Part shown: in pieces, positions 47,725 to 57,091 of the stretch
Layout: every line of letters starts with the position of its first letter
How positions within the stretch are numbered: position 1 is the first letter of the stretch
NCBI GenBank assembly: GCA_902595815.1
Contig: CACJRL010000009.1
Coordinates: 1-58,321 of the forward strand
Direction: 5' to 3'
DNA length: 58,321 nt
From: an uncultured Pelagibacteraceae bacterium
GTDB taxonomy: Bacteria; Pseudomonadota; Alphaproteobacteria; Pelagibacterales; Pelagibacteraceae
Notes under the pieces: generated by a model
What the model was told of the DNA's origin: nothing
The model's input: the letters and a program-made list of their open reading frames with translations, nothing else
The model's database searches: none
Position numbers and translations under genes: made by a program

Positions 47725-48187
47725 TAAAATCAAAATCAATATTATTAGATATAATTAAGTACCTATTTTCAAGCTTTTCGTCATATTCAAATTTTAATGT
47801 AAAAGTACTTTCTATATTTTTACCTAAGATTTCAGGCCATTCAATTAATCTAGCATAATCTTCTAAGTTTTCATTAATTCCTAAATTATTTAATTCTTTT
47901 TTATCTTTAATTCTGTAAAGATCAAAATGTCTAACAATCAAAGAATTGATCTCATATTCATTTATAATATTAAAAGTTGGACTAGGTATTTCTGTTGTTT
48001 CTAAACCATTTTTTATTTGAAGATAATTGATTAGATACCTAATAAATGTAGTCTTACCTACTCCGATGTTTCCATAAAAAAGCAAAGTTGTATTTTTGCT
48101 AACTTTACTTGCAATTTTTTCAGCAATTTTTTGTGTGATAATTTCTTTTGAAATATCTATTTTGCTACTTTTAGTAGCGATAGGCAT
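47705..48187 (-). CDS. tsaE: tRNA threonylcarbamoyladenosine biosynthesis ATPase
   Basis: ATPase of the TsaB-TsaD-TsaE complex that makes t6A37 in tRNAs. The 160-residue protein has Walker [11 protein letters not shown] (39-48), [11 protein letters not shown] with the [19 protein letters not shown] segment and RLIEWPE, all TsaE signatures. It overlaps ahcY by 17 bases and the AmgK-like gene by about 20. Confidence 0.92.
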   Translation of the reverse strand: MPIATKSSKIDISKEIITQKIAEKIASKVSKNTTLLFYGNIGVGKTTFIRYLINYLQIKNGLETTEIPSPTFNIINEYEINSLIVRHFDLYRIKDKKELNNLGINENLEDYARLIEWPEILGKNIESTFTLKFEYDEKLENRYLIISNNIDFDFNEFEKI

Positions 48188-49457
48188 CTGGTTTATAAGG
48201 TCCTTCTGGTGTTACACTTATATATTTTGCTTGATCATCTGATAATTTGGTTAATTTAGCTCCAACTTTTTCTAAATGAAGTCTAGCTACTTTCTCATCT
48301 AAATGTTTAGGTAAAACATATACTTTCTTCTCGTATTTATCTGAGTTATTCCATAATTCTATCTGAGCTGTTACTTGATTTGTAAAAGAAGCACTCATTA
48401 CAAAACTTGGGTGTCCCGTTGCACATCCAAGATTAACTAATCTACCTTCTGCTAATAAAATAATTCTTTTTCCATCCGGCAATGTAATTTCGTGAACTTG
48501 TGGTTTTATTTCATCCCATTTATAATTTTTAAGAGCATCTACTTGGATCTCATTATCAAAGTGACCAATATTACATAGAATTGCTCTATCTTTCATTTCT
48601 CTCATATGGTCAGCTGTCACAATATCTTTATTTCCTGTTGCTGTAACAACAATGTCGGCTTCTTTTATCATCTCATCCATTAAAACTACTTCATAACCTT
48701 CCATTGCAGCTTGCAGAGCACAAATTGGGTCTGTTTCTGTAACCATAACTCTTGCACCGCTTTGACGAAGAGAAGCAGCGCTACCCTTTCCAACATCTCC
48801 AAATCCAGCTACAATAGCTACCTTACCTGACATCATGACGTCAGTAGCTCTTTTAATTCCATCAACTAAACTTTCTCTGCAACCATATAAATTGTCGAAC
48901 TTAGATTTTGTTACTGAGTCATTAACATTTATTGCTGGGACAAGTAAATTGCCTTCACTTTCCATTTTTTTTAATGCTAAAACTCCTGTAGTTGTCTCTT
49001 CTGATAAACCTTTAACATCATTTAATAATTCTTTATAATCTTTGTGCATCAATGCTGTAAGATCGCCACCATCATCAAGTATCATATTTGGTTTCCAGCC
49101 ATCTTTTCCTTCAATAGTTTGCTTTACACACCACCAATATTCTTCTTCTGTTTCACCTTTCCAAGCAAATACAGGAATGCCAGCTTTTGCAATTGCTGCT
49201 GCTGCATGGTCTTGTGTCGAAAAAATATTACATGAGGACCATCTTACTTCGGCTCCTAACTCAACTAAAGTTTCTATTAAGACGGCTGTTTGTATTGTCA
49301 TGTGTAAACAACCAACAATCCGAGCTCCATTTAAAGGTTTTTTACCCTTATATTCTTCTCTAAGAGCCATTAATCCTGGCATTTCAGTTTCAGCCAGTGA
49401 AATTTCTTTTCTTCCAAATTCTGCTTGGGATATATCTTTTACTTTAAAATCTTCCAT
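48171..49457 (-). CDS. ahcY: Adenosylhomocysteinase
   Basis: Hydrolyses S-adenosylhomocysteine to adenosine and homocysteine, removing product inhibition of methyltransferases. The 428-residue protein has the NAD-binding [17 protein letters not shown], the substrate residues in [38 protein letters not shown], and the C-terminal KPDAYRY. It follows chvG by 44 bases without a visible SAH riboswitch, so the chvI-chvG promoter probably also feeds it. Confidence 0.98.
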   Translation of the reverse strand: MEDFKVKDISQAEFGRKEISLAETEMPGLMALREEYKGKKPLNGARIVGCLHMTIQTAVLIETLVELGAEVRWSSCNIFSTQDHAAAAIAKAGIPVFAWKGETEEEYWWCVKQTIEGKDGWKPNMILDDGGDLTALMHKDYKELLNDVKGLSEETTTGVLALKKMESEGNLLVPAINVNDSVTKSKFDNLYGCRESLVDGIKRATDVMMSGKVAIVAGFGDVGKGSAASLRQSGARVMVTETDPICALQAAMEGYEVVLMDEMIKEADIVVTATGNKDIVTADHMREMKDRAILCNIGHFDNEIQVDALKNYKWDEIKPQVHEITLPDGKRIILLAEGRLVNLGCATGHPSFVMSASFTNQVTAQIELWNNSDKYEKKVYVLPKHLDEKVARLHLEKVGAKLTKLSDDQAKYISVTPEGPYKPDAYRY

Positions 49458-49501
49458 AGAAAGAGGCTTTTAACAATTTCACTTAATATATCAACAAAGA
49501 T

Positions 49502-51034
49502 TTATGCTTCTGGGAAAATTATTTCAATTCTTGCCCCTTTATCTTTATTATTAGATGCGTTGATTTCACCACCATGAATTTCAACTAAATTTTTGACAAT
49601 ATTTAATCCCAAACCCGAATGTTCTCCAAAGTTTTCAGGTCTATTGCTATAAAATCTATTAAATATCTTATTTGTATCCTTTTCAGTAAATCCAGATCCC
49701 TGATCAACGACAACTAATTTAATTTTGTCATTTTTATCTTTTGATATTTCAACGGTAATTTCTTGATTATTTTCACTAAAAGAAATTGAGTTTTCTAATA
49801 AGTTTGCAATAATTTGTTCAATTCTATTTTCTATCCCTAAAATACTATAATTTTTAATTCCATTAGATTTCAATTTAATTCCAATCGATTTTTTTGTTTC
49901 ATAGATACTGTTAAAATCGTCAACAACAGATTGAGCAATCTCTTTTAAATTTAATTTTTGCATTTTCTCAGAGGAAATTGCAGCCTCATCTCTTAACATT
50001 TGAGAGTAATCAGTTATTAATCTTTCAATTCTCTCTACATCATGTGATACTATATTAATTAATTTGTTTCTTTGAGATTTATCATTTGTTTCAGAAATTA
50101 TCTCAGAGGCACTTTTTAGAGATGCTAAAGGATTTCTGATTTCATGCAAAAGATCTGTTGAATAATTTTCTGCTGTAGCAATTCTTTTGTTTAACTCATT
50201 AGTCATTTCATCAAGAGAATTTGATAATTTTCCCAATTCGTCATTTCTTTTTTTTATATTTCCAATATTGGTCTTTTCCTTACTTTTGTTTTTTATAATA
50301 TTTGTATATTGAACCAAATTTTTAATAGGTTTTAAGAAGTATCTATTTAATACATATGAAAAAATTAAAATTACTAATGCGACAAGCAAAGCAGTTCTGA
50401 TTATAAAATTTCTTCTTTCATCTATTGCAACCTTTATTTCATTGGCATTTTCAGTAATAGCTAAATAACCTATTGTTTTTTTTTCACTAACTACATTTTT
50501 AACAGTTACTAATAAAAATTGATCATAGTTTTCTTTAGAGTAAGTTAACGGTTTTCCATAATCTGATGAATATGAATACTTTTTTAAATCTTCAAATATT
50601 TCTTTACTTTCAAAGTTTTTATTACTCTCTTCCAAATTCTTATTTTGAATACTTTGATTATTTAAGTCACTCATTTCAATTATGTTTAGACTTTGTGAGA
50701 AAGCATTTGGATCTAAGTCTAATGTGTCGGTATCTCCTAATAGATTAAATTCACTATCAAATATCTGTACTCTATCTATACTTTGAAATAAAAATTTAGT
50801 GGAAAACAGAAACTCTCTAATATCTTCAGTTGAGAAATTTATTTTTAAACGATCAATATTTTCTGTTGTATTATCAATAATTTTTATATGCGAAGCAGTT
50901 TTATTTTTAATGAGTGTAGGTTTTACCGTGTTAAGGTAAAATAAAGTTAATACACCTATCACTAAAAAAACAATAAAGTTGATAACTAAGAATTTTTTTA
51001 AAATTGATTGATTATTAGATTTTAAAGTAGCCAT
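49502..51034 (-). CDS. chvG: ChvG/ExoS-like sensor histidine kinase
   Basis: Envelope-stress sensor of 510 residues. Two membrane spans (about 13-34 and 211-229) frame a periplasmic sensor of about 175 residues. A HAMP-type linker leads to the H-box LLHEIRNPLASLKS (phospho-His297), then N-box LLENSISFSENN and G-boxes VDQGSGF and HSGLGLNIV. It is coupled to the upstream response regulator (one-base overlap) and precedes ahcY, as in other Alphaproteobacteria. Confidence 0.9.
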   Translation of the reverse strand: MATLKSNNQSILKKFLVINFIVFLVIGVLTLFYLNTVKPTLIKNKTASHIKIIDNTTENIDRLKINFSTEDIREFLFSTKFLFQSIDRVQIFDSEFNLLGDTDTLDLDPNAFSQSLNIIEMSDLNNQSIQNKNLEESNKNFESKEIFEDLKKYSYSSDYGKPLTYSKENYDQFLLVTVKNVVSEKKTIGYLAITENANEIKVAIDERRNFIIRTALLVALVILIFSYVLNRYFLKPIKNLVQYTNIIKNKSKEKTNIGNIKKRNDELGKLSNSLDEMTNELNKRIATAENYSTDLLHEIRNPLASLKSASEIISETNDKSQRNKLINIVSHDVERIERLITDYSQMLRDEAAISSEKMQKLNLKEIAQSVVDDFNSIYETKKSIGIKLKSNGIKNYSILGIENRIEQIIANLLENSISFSENNQEITVEISKDKNDKIKLVVVDQGSGFTEKDTNKIFNRFYSNRPENFGEHSGLGLNIVKNLVEIHGGEINASNNKDKGARIEIIFPEA

Positions 51035-51732
51035 TATTTAACATTCCAACGATAACCACTACCATATCTGGTTTCTATCGCTGAAAAGTTATTATCTACT
51101 TTTTTAAACTTTTTTCTAATCCTTTTTACGTGACTGTCTATTGTTCTATCTTCAATATCTGTGTCTTCTCTGTAAGCAACATCCATTAATTGAGATCTTT
51201 CTTTAATAATTCCAGGTCTTTTTGCTAATTCTTTTACAATTAAGAATTCTGTTGTTGTTAACTTATCTGGTAATTGCTTACCATCCCATTCACACTCTAG
51301 CTGTGAAGGGTCAAGTTTTAATTTTCCATGTGAAATTATATTTCTATTATCCTCTAAATTATTATCTTTTTTTCTAAGTTGGACACGAATTCTTTCAATA
51401 AGAACTTTAGTTGAAAAGCCACCTGATTTTTTTACAAAATCATCAGCGCCTAGTTTTAGTCCTAAGAGCTCATCCACCTCTTCATCTTTTGAAGTTAAAA
51501 AGATAACGGGCATAGATGTTTTTTTTCTCAATTTTTTTAACAATTCTTCTCCATCCATTCTTGGCATTTTAATATCTATAACTGCAAGGTCTGGGGGGTT
51601 TCTTGACAAACCTATTAAGGCACTTTCTCCATCCAAATAAGTTTGAATATTAAAACCCTCTTTCTCTAGAGCAATACTTAAACTAGTTAATATATTTCTA
51701 TCATCATCAACAAGGGCAATTGTTTGTTTCAT
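51034..51732 (-). CDS. chvI: ChvI-like response regulator (OmpR family)
   Basis: DNA-binding partner of ChvG, 232 residues. The receiver has the acidic pocket VDDDR (8-12), phospho-acceptor Asp53 in VIDIKMPRMDG, Thr in FLTSK and Lys in DDFVKK; the C terminus is a winged helix with TTTEFLIVKELAKRPG and TIDSHVKRIRKKFKK. In rhizobia this pair controls envelope and acid-stress genes. It is 51 bases downstream of the polA stop on the same strand, so it may have its own promoter there. Confidence 0.92.
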   Translation of the reverse strand: MKQTIALVDDDRNILTSLSIALEKEGFNIQTYLDGESALIGLSRNPPDLAVIDIKMPRMDGEELLKKLRKKTSMPVIFLTSKDEEVDELLGLKLGADDFVKKSGGFSTKVLIERIRVQLRKKDNNLEDNRNIISHGKLKLDPSQLECEWDGKQLPDKLTTTEFLIVKELAKRPGIIKERSQLMDVAYREDTDIEDRTIDSHVKRIRKKFKKVDNNFSAIETRYGSGYRWNVK

Positions 51733-51783
51733 GTTTGACTATAAAAATACTAAAATGTTTAAAATTGGGCAATTAAATGTTTA

Positions 51784-54549
51784 TTAATGAAGCTCTCCCC
51801 AGTTATCACCTATGTTTACATCTACCGATAATGGTATTGAAAATGAATGCAAATCACTATCTTTCACGCTTGTCATAATATTTTTAATCTTTTTAGAAGC
51901 AGATTTAGTACCATTATCAATTACCTCAAAAATCAATTCATCGTGAATTTGAAGCAACATATTAAATTCATTTGTTTTTTTAGTATCAAGCTCATCGTTG
52001 ATTCTAATCATAGCAAGTCGCATTATTTCTGATGCAGATCCTTGGATAGGTGCATTTATAGCTGCCCTTTCTTGAAAATTTCTAACATTAAAATTTTTGT
52101 CATTGATTCCTGGAATATGAGTTTTTCGACCAAAAATATTTCTTACATATCCACTTTTTCTACAGAATTTAATTGTGTTATTCATGTATTCTTTAATTTC
52201 TGGAAATTTAATAAAATATGAATTTAGAAATTCTTCGGCTTCATTGTTTGATACTCCAATTTGTTTAGCCAAACCATATTGAGATATTCCATAAATTATT
52301 CCAAAATTAATAGCTTTCGCTTTTCTCCTCATATCAGCATCAATTTTTTTTATGTCTGCACCAAAAACCTGGCTAGCGGTTAATGAGTGAATATCCTCGT
52401 TATTTTTAAAAGCTTTTTTTAGTTCTTTTACATCAGCTAGATCAGCCAAAATTCTCATTTCGATCTGATTATAGTCTGCTGATATAAGTTTTTTATTTTT
52501 TTCTGATATAAAAGCTTTACGAATATCTTTGCCCTCCTCAGTTTTAATAGGAATATTTTGTAAATTTGGATCACTAGATGCAAGTCTACCAGTTGTAGTT
52601 GCTGCTAACAGAAAAGATGTATGCACTCTTTTTGTATTGGGATTTAAATGCTCTGGCAAAGAATCTGAATATGTATTTTTCAATTTACTAGATTGCCTCC
52701 ATTCTAAAACCAATTTAGGAAATTCATTCCCTTTGTAAGCTAGATCCTCTAGAACTGCTGCACCAGTTGCAAAACTCCCTTTTTTAGTCTTTTTTAGCGA
52801 TGCAATTTTAAGGTCATTATACATTATTTCACCCAACTGTTTAGTCGATGCAATATTAAATTTTTTTTTTGAAATTTTAAAAATTTGTTTTTCTAAATCT
52901 TGAAGTTTTTTTTCAAACTTAACAGATAATTTTTTAAGAAAATTATTATCCAATTTTATGCCATTGATTTCCATTGATGCTAAAATTTTAATTAAAGGTT
53001 TTTCGAAAATTTCATAAATATTTAGTAATTTTTCTGATTTAAGCGTTTTCAAAAATATTTTATATAAGCGGAAAGTTATATCAGCATCTTCTGCCGCATA
53101 ATCTTTTGCAATATTTAACTCTACTTGACTGAATTTAATTTCTTTTTTTCCAGATCCAACAAGATCTTTATATTTAATTGTTTTGTGACCAAGATGAATA
53201 TCTGAAAGGGTATCCATATTATGTCTATTTTTCCCAGCATCTAAAACGTATGACATCAACATTGTATCTTCCATGCTCTGAATATCTATATCCCTTTTAC
53301 GAAATATTATGTAATCGAATTTAATATTTTGCCCAATTTTTTTTAAACTTTTATCCTCTAAATATGGTTTTAAAATTCTTAAAACATCTTTTTCATTTAG
53401 ATTATTTTTATCAATATGACCTGTTGGAATGTAACAAGCTTTACCTATTTTGCTAGAAATTGAGATACCAACTAAATTTGCCTGATGTGGGTCAAGAGAA
53501 TCTGTTTCAGTATCAATAGAAAATTCACCAGCTTCTTCGGCTTCTTTCATCCAATCTTTTATTTCAGATAAATTTTTTATCAAAACATATTTATCTTTTG
53601 ATATTTTAGATGTTTCCTTTTTGACTTCTATTTCATCACTAAATTTGGATTGACCATATGTCGAAATTGCCGAACTCAATAACCTATTAAATTCCATTTC
53701 TCTCAAAAAATTGTATAACTTGTCTACGTCTACTTTTTTTAGAACAAAGTCAGTTAATTTGTCTTTCACCGGAACATCATTTTTTAATGTGACCAGTTTT
53801 TTACTTACCAGAGCCTTATCTTTATTTTCTAAAAGTGTTTCTCTTCTTTTATTCTGTTTTATTTTATTTGCGTTTTTGAGAAGGTTTTCTAAATTTCCAT
53901 ATTCCTTAATTAATTCTGCTGCTGTTTTTACACCAATACCTGGAACGCCAGGTACATTATCTGTACTATCCCCTGCTAGTGATTGAACATCAATTACTTT
54001 ATCCGGACCAACCCCAAATTTATTGATTACATCGTCATTAGATATAAATTTATTCTTCATTGGATCGTATATACGAACCTTTTTTTTGAAAAGTTGCATT
54101 AAATCTTTGTCAGATGATACAATTGTAACCTTTGCACCTTCGTTTAATATTTGCTCTACATAGGTGGCTATTAAATCATCAGCCTCGTAATTTAACATTT
54201 CTATAGAGGGTAAATTGAATGCTAATACAGACTTTCTAATATAATCGAATTGTGGAATTAGATCATCGGGAGCATCAGACCTATTTCCTTTGTAATCTGA
54301 ATATATTTCGTTTCGAAAATTCTTTCTTGCAGAGTCAAAGATTACTGCAAAATGAGTTGGTTTTTCTAAATTTTCGCTAGATTTAGAGTCCTCTAATAAT
54401 TTAAATAGCATGTTACAAAATCCACTTACTGCTCCTACTGGCAAACCATCACTTTTTCGTGTTAATGGTGGCAATGCATAATAGGCTCTAAATATGTATC
54501 CGGACCCATCAATAAGATAGAAATGATCTGTTTTTTTAATTTTACCCAT
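51784..54549 (-). CDS. polA: DNA polymerase I
   Basis: Gap-filling and Okazaki-fragment polymerase, 921 residues. The 5'-3' exonuclease (1-290) shows DGSGYIFRAYYALPPLTR and GDSTDNVPGVPGIGVKTA. The 3'-5' exonuclease domain is present with FSIDTETDSLDP, so the proofreading Asp/Glu pair is intact. Polymerase motifs are DYNQIEMRILADL (A), RRKAKAINFGIIYGIS (B) and IHDELIFEV (C). Full length and undisturbed. Confidence 0.98.
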   Translation of the reverse strand: MGKIKKTDHFYLIDGSGYIFRAYYALPPLTRKSDGLPVGAVSGFCNMLFKLLEDSKSSENLEKPTHFAVIFDSARKNFRNEIYSDYKGNRSDAPDDLIPQFDYIRKSVLAFNLPSIEMLNYEADDLIATYVEQILNEGAKVTIVSSDKDLMQLFKKKVRIYDPMKNKFISNDDVINKFGVGPDKVIDVQSLAGDSTDNVPGVPGIGVKTAAELIKEYGNLENLLKNANKIKQNKRRETLLENKDKALVSKKLVTLKNDVPVKDKLTDFVLKKVDVDKLYNFLREMEFNRLLSSAISTYGQSKFSDEIEVKKETSKISKDKYVLIKNLSEIKDWMKEAEEAGEFSIDTETDSLDPHQANLVGISISSKIGKACYIPTGHIDKNNLNEKDVLRILKPYLEDKSLKKIGQNIKFDYIIFRKRDIDIQSMEDTMLMSYVLDAGKNRHNMDTLSDIHLGHKTIKYKDLVGSGKKEIKFSQVELNIAKDYAAEDADITFRLYKIFLKTLKSEKLLNIYEIFEKPLIKILASMEINGIKLDNNFLKKLSVKFEKKLQDLEKQIFKISKKKFNIASTKQLGEIMYNDLKIASLKKTKKGSFATGAAVLEDLAYKGNEFPKLVLEWRQSSKLKNTYSDSLPEHLNPNTKRVHTSFLLAATTTGRLASSDPNLQNIPIKTEEGKDIRKAFISEKNKKLISADYNQIEMRILADLADVKELKKAFKNNEDIHSLTASQVFGADIKKIDADMRRKAKAINFGIIYGISQYGLAKQIGVSNNEAEEFLNSYFIKFPEIKEYMNNTIKFCRKSGYVRNIFGRKTHIPGINDKNFNVRNFQERAAINAPIQGSASEIMRLAMIRINDELDTKKTNEFNMLLQIHDELIFEVIDNGTKSASKKIKNIMTSVKDSDLHSFSIPLSVDVNIGDNWGELH

Positions 54550-54649
54550 AATTTAATTTATAATAAATTGACGTATTATAGTAAGAATAAAACATCCTGT
54601 TAATAAATATTAGTGGATTAAACTTTATTAAAATAGTAATTTAAAGCTA

Positions 54650-55201
54650 ATGGAATTAGTAAATTCAATTTCTAATAATAAAATAATTAAAATCATAATA
54701 TTTGCATTAATAGGTTCTATTTTATTGACAATATCTGCAAAAATTAAAATACCTTTTTATCCAGTTCCTATGACTATGCAAACATTTATAGTTTTGTTTT
54801 TAGGAATTTCCTTTGGATATAAAGTCGGGGTACTTTCGGTAGTTTTTTATTTGATAGAAGGAATTATGGGATTACCGGTATTTTCTAACTCACCAGAGAA
54901 AGGAATAGGATTAGCTTATTTTGTTGGTCCCACAATGGGATATTTAATAGGTTTTATATTTGCATGTCTGATAGCAGGCATATTTACATACGATAAAAAC
55001 CATATATTAAATTTTTTAAAAATTATAATTGCAACATCAGTAATATATATTTTGGGTATTTTGTGGCTTGGAAATTTAATCGGTTGGGATAAACCAATAT
55101 TAGAATTTGGTGTTTACCCATTTCTTTATGCTGAATTATTTAAAATATTATTACTAACAGCTTTAGTTAATAAAATTATTAAACTTAGAAAATATATTTA
55201 G
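54650..55201 (+). CDS. bioY: Biotin transporter subunit BioY
   Basis: A 183-residue S-component of an ECF transporter with about six membrane spans. BioY signatures are IPFYPVPMTMQTFIVLFLG (residues 31-50) and the central GLPVFSNSPEKGIGLAYFVGPTMGYLIGF. No ECF ATPase or EcfT is in the window; solitary BioY proteins are known to function alone. Divergent from polA across 100 bases in which I see no clear BirA operator. Confidence 0.93.
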   Translation: MELVNSISNNKIIKIIIFALIGSILLTISAKIKIPFYPVPMTMQTFIVLFLGISFGYKVGVLSVVFYLIEGIMGLPVFSNSPEKGIGLAYFVGPTMGYLIGFIFACLIAGIFTYDKNHILNFLKIIIATSVIYILGILWLGNLIGWDKPILEFGVYPFLYAELFKILLLTALVNKIIKLRKYI

Positions 55202-55203
55202 AA

Positions 55204-55767
55204 TTACCTTGGAGATCTTTTTGATAGAATTCTTTGAAGTGTTCTTCGATGCATTTTAAGTCTTCTTGCAGTCTCAGATACATTTCTGTTACATAATTCA
55301 AAAACTCTGTGAATATGTTCCCATTTAACTCTATCAGCGGACATTGGATTTTCTGGTGGAGCAGCTTTCTTATTTGGATCAGCTAAAAGTGCTTTTTCTA
55401 CATCATCTGCATCTGCTGGTTTAGCTAAATAGTCTATTGCACCTTCTTTAATGGCTGCTACTGCGGTTGGTATATTTCCATAACCAGTAAGCATAACTAT
55501 TCTGCTCTCTGAGTTATTTTTCTGGATTTCTTTTACAACTTCTAGTCCGTTTCCATCGTTTAGTCTCAAGTCAACAACTGCAAAAGCAGGTTTTTTTGAT
55601 TTCACAGACTCAATTCCAATTTTTACACCCTCTGCTTGTGAAACAGAAAAGCCCTTTTTCTCCATTGCTCGAGCTAGTCTTTCTCTAAAAGGGTTGTCAT
55701 CATCTACTATAAGTAGAGATTTATCCTCAAATTCTGTTATTTTTTTTAATACTTCTGCTTCTGGCAT
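55204..55767 (-). CDS. regA: RegA/ActR-type redox response regulator
   Basis: A 187-residue global regulator. The receiver has VDDDNPFRERL (21-31), phospho-acceptor Asp66 in VVDLRLNDGNGL, MLTGYG and YLAKPAD. A Pro-rich linker (PPENPM) leads to a Fis-type helix-turn-helix (150-187) with NVSETARRLKMHRRTLQRILSKR, the near-invariant end of RegA/PrrA/ActR. The sensor kinase RegB is not in this window. Divergent from the polyamine operon. Confidence 0.95.
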   Translation of the reverse strand: MPEAEVLKKITEFEDKSLLIVDDDNPFRERLARAMEKKGFSVSQAEGVKIGIESVKSKKPAFAVVDLRLNDGNGLEVVKEIQKNNSESRIVMLTGYGNIPTAVAAIKEGAIDYLAKPADADDVEKALLADPNKKAAPPENPMSADRVKWEHIHRVFELCNRNVSETARRLKMHRRTLQRILSKRSPR

Positions 55768-55829
55768 GGACCTTATATGGAAACATTCTAAATTATTTCA
55801 AGGGTACATTTTTACTTTACATTGGCTCA

Positions 55830-55857
55830 TTTTCAGCATAAATGCTCGTTTTATATA
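55830..55857 (+). promoter_or_regulatory. Candidate promoter and operator of the polyamine operon
   Basis: A TTTTCA (55830-55835) and TATATA (55852-55857) pair 16 bases apart could be a -35/-10 set. Between them lies a 12-base palindrome AGCATAAATGCT (55835-55846), well placed for a repressor. All are read by eye in AT-rich DNA, so the -35/-10 call is weak; the palindrome is directly visible. Confidence 0.35.
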
Positions 55858-55862
55858 AACTT

Positions 55863-55888
55863 GCATAGCAGTTATGCCGGTTTTTTTT
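55863..55888 (+). promoter_or_regulatory. Leader hairpin with T-tract before the ornithine decarboxylase gene
   Basis: GCATA (55863-55867), loop GCAGT, TATGC (55873-55877), then CGG and eight T. It sits 25 bases before the ATG, so it would act inside the leader as an attenuator-like element rather than at a gene end. An alphaproteobacterial speF leader motif is known upstream of ornithine decarboxylases; I cannot confirm identity by eye. Confidence 0.4.
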
Positions 55889-55912
55889 GTTAAATTTTTT
55901 TTGGAGCTTTAA

Positions 55913-57091
55913 ATGCAAAAATTTAAATCAGTTGATAAATTAGTAAATCAACTGAAACCAACAGAACCTGTTTATTGTATTAGAAGAGATTCTATAAACA
56001 TAGCTTCTAAATTTTTTCAGAATAAATTTCCTGGTAAAATCCTATATGCAGTTAAAACTAACCCGCATCCATTAGTATTAAAAACTATAGTGGAAAGCGG
56101 AATTAATGATTTTGATATCGCTTCAATTAAAGAAGTTGAGGCAATTAGAAGTGTTAGCCCAGATGCAAAATGCTCCTACATGCATACTGTAAAAAGCAAG
56201 GAAAGTATAAACGAAGCATATTTCAAATATAATATTAAGACTTTTTCAATAGATACAAAAGATGAATTAATAAAGATTCTTAATAGTACTAATCAAGCTA
56301 AGGATTTGGAGTTATTTGTAAGAGTTGCAGTTTCTAATGAACACGCAGAAATAGATTTATCTAAAAAATTTGGCGCACAAACTTCTGAAGCAATAGGGCT
56401 TTATAGATTAACAAAACAGTATGCAAAAAAAATAGGATTAAGTTTTCATGTAGGTTCGCAATGTATGCATCCAATATCCTATTCAAAAGGGATTAATGAA
56501 ATTAAATATATAATAAAAAAAACAAAAATAGTTCCAGATGTTATAAATATAGGTGGAGGATTTCCAACAATCTATCCTGACTTAGTTCCTCAATCATTAG
56601 ACTCTTATTTTGAGGAAATAAAAAATTCATTAAATAAATTAAAATTAGAAAAAAAACCAGAAATTATATGTGAGCCAGGTCGAGCAATTGTTGCAGAAAG
56701 TGGTTCGACAATTGTGAGAGTAAACTTAAGAAAAAAACAAAAGCTATATATTAATGATGGAACATACGGAACTTTATTTGATGCAGGTGTGCCTAATATA
56801 GTTTATCCATCAAGGATAATTACAAGTGGAAGAATTATATCCAAAAAATTGACTTCATTTGATTTTTATGGACCAACATGTGATAGCATGGATTATATGA
56901 AGGGACCTTTTATTCTACCTAATAATATTAAAGAAGGTGATTACATTGAATTAGGTCAATTAGGAGCATACGGATTGACATTTCGAACTCAATTTAATGG
57001 ATATTATTCTGACAGTATTTACGAAGTTTGTGATGATCCAATAATGACGATGTATGACAAAGAAACAAATAAAGAGTTTCTTGTTGCATAA
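55913..57091 (+). CDS. Ornithine decarboxylase-like PLP enzyme (fold type III)
   Basis: A 392-residue alanine-racemase-fold decarboxylase. PLP lysine is Lys48 in ILYAVKTNPHP; other cofactor contacts are His179 in FHVGSQC, GGGFP (214-218) and EPGR (254-257). The partner-site motif YGPTCDSMD (Cys323, Asp324) matches ornithine decarboxylase and not diaminopimelate decarboxylase. Product would be putrescine. A GGAGC ribosome site precedes the ATG. Its stop overlaps the next gene by one base. Confidence 0.87.
   Translation: MQKFKSVDKLVNQLKPTEPVYCIRRDSINIASKFFQNKFPGKILYAVKTNPHPLVLKTIVESGINDFDIASIKEVEAIRSVSPDAKCSYMHTVKSKESINEAYFKYNIKTFSIDTKDELIKILNSTNQAKDLELFVRVAVSNEHAEIDLSKKFGAQTSEAIGLYRLTKQYAKKIGLSFHVGSQCMHPISYSKGINEIKYIIKKTKIVPDVINIGGGFPTIYPDLVPQSLDSYFEEIKNSLNKLKLEKKPEIICEPGRAIVAESGSTIVRVNLRKKQKLYINDGTYGTLFDAGVPNIVYPSRIITSGRIISKKLTSFDFYGPTCDSMDYMKGPFILPNNIKEGDYIELGQLGAYGLTFRTQFNGYYSDSIYEVCDDPIMTMYDKETNKEFLVA

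Noticed and set aside
49042..49473. 143-codon frame opposite ahcY
   Set aside because: It is an antisense shadow of ahcY; its composition mirrors the codons of the real gene.
49458..49501. SAH riboswitch before ahcY
   Set aside because: The spacer to chvG is only 44 bases and shows no compact pseudoknot-like structure.
54550..54649. BirA operator before bioY
   Set aside because: No TTGTAAAC/GTTTACAA-type inverted repeat is visible, only AT-rich DNA.
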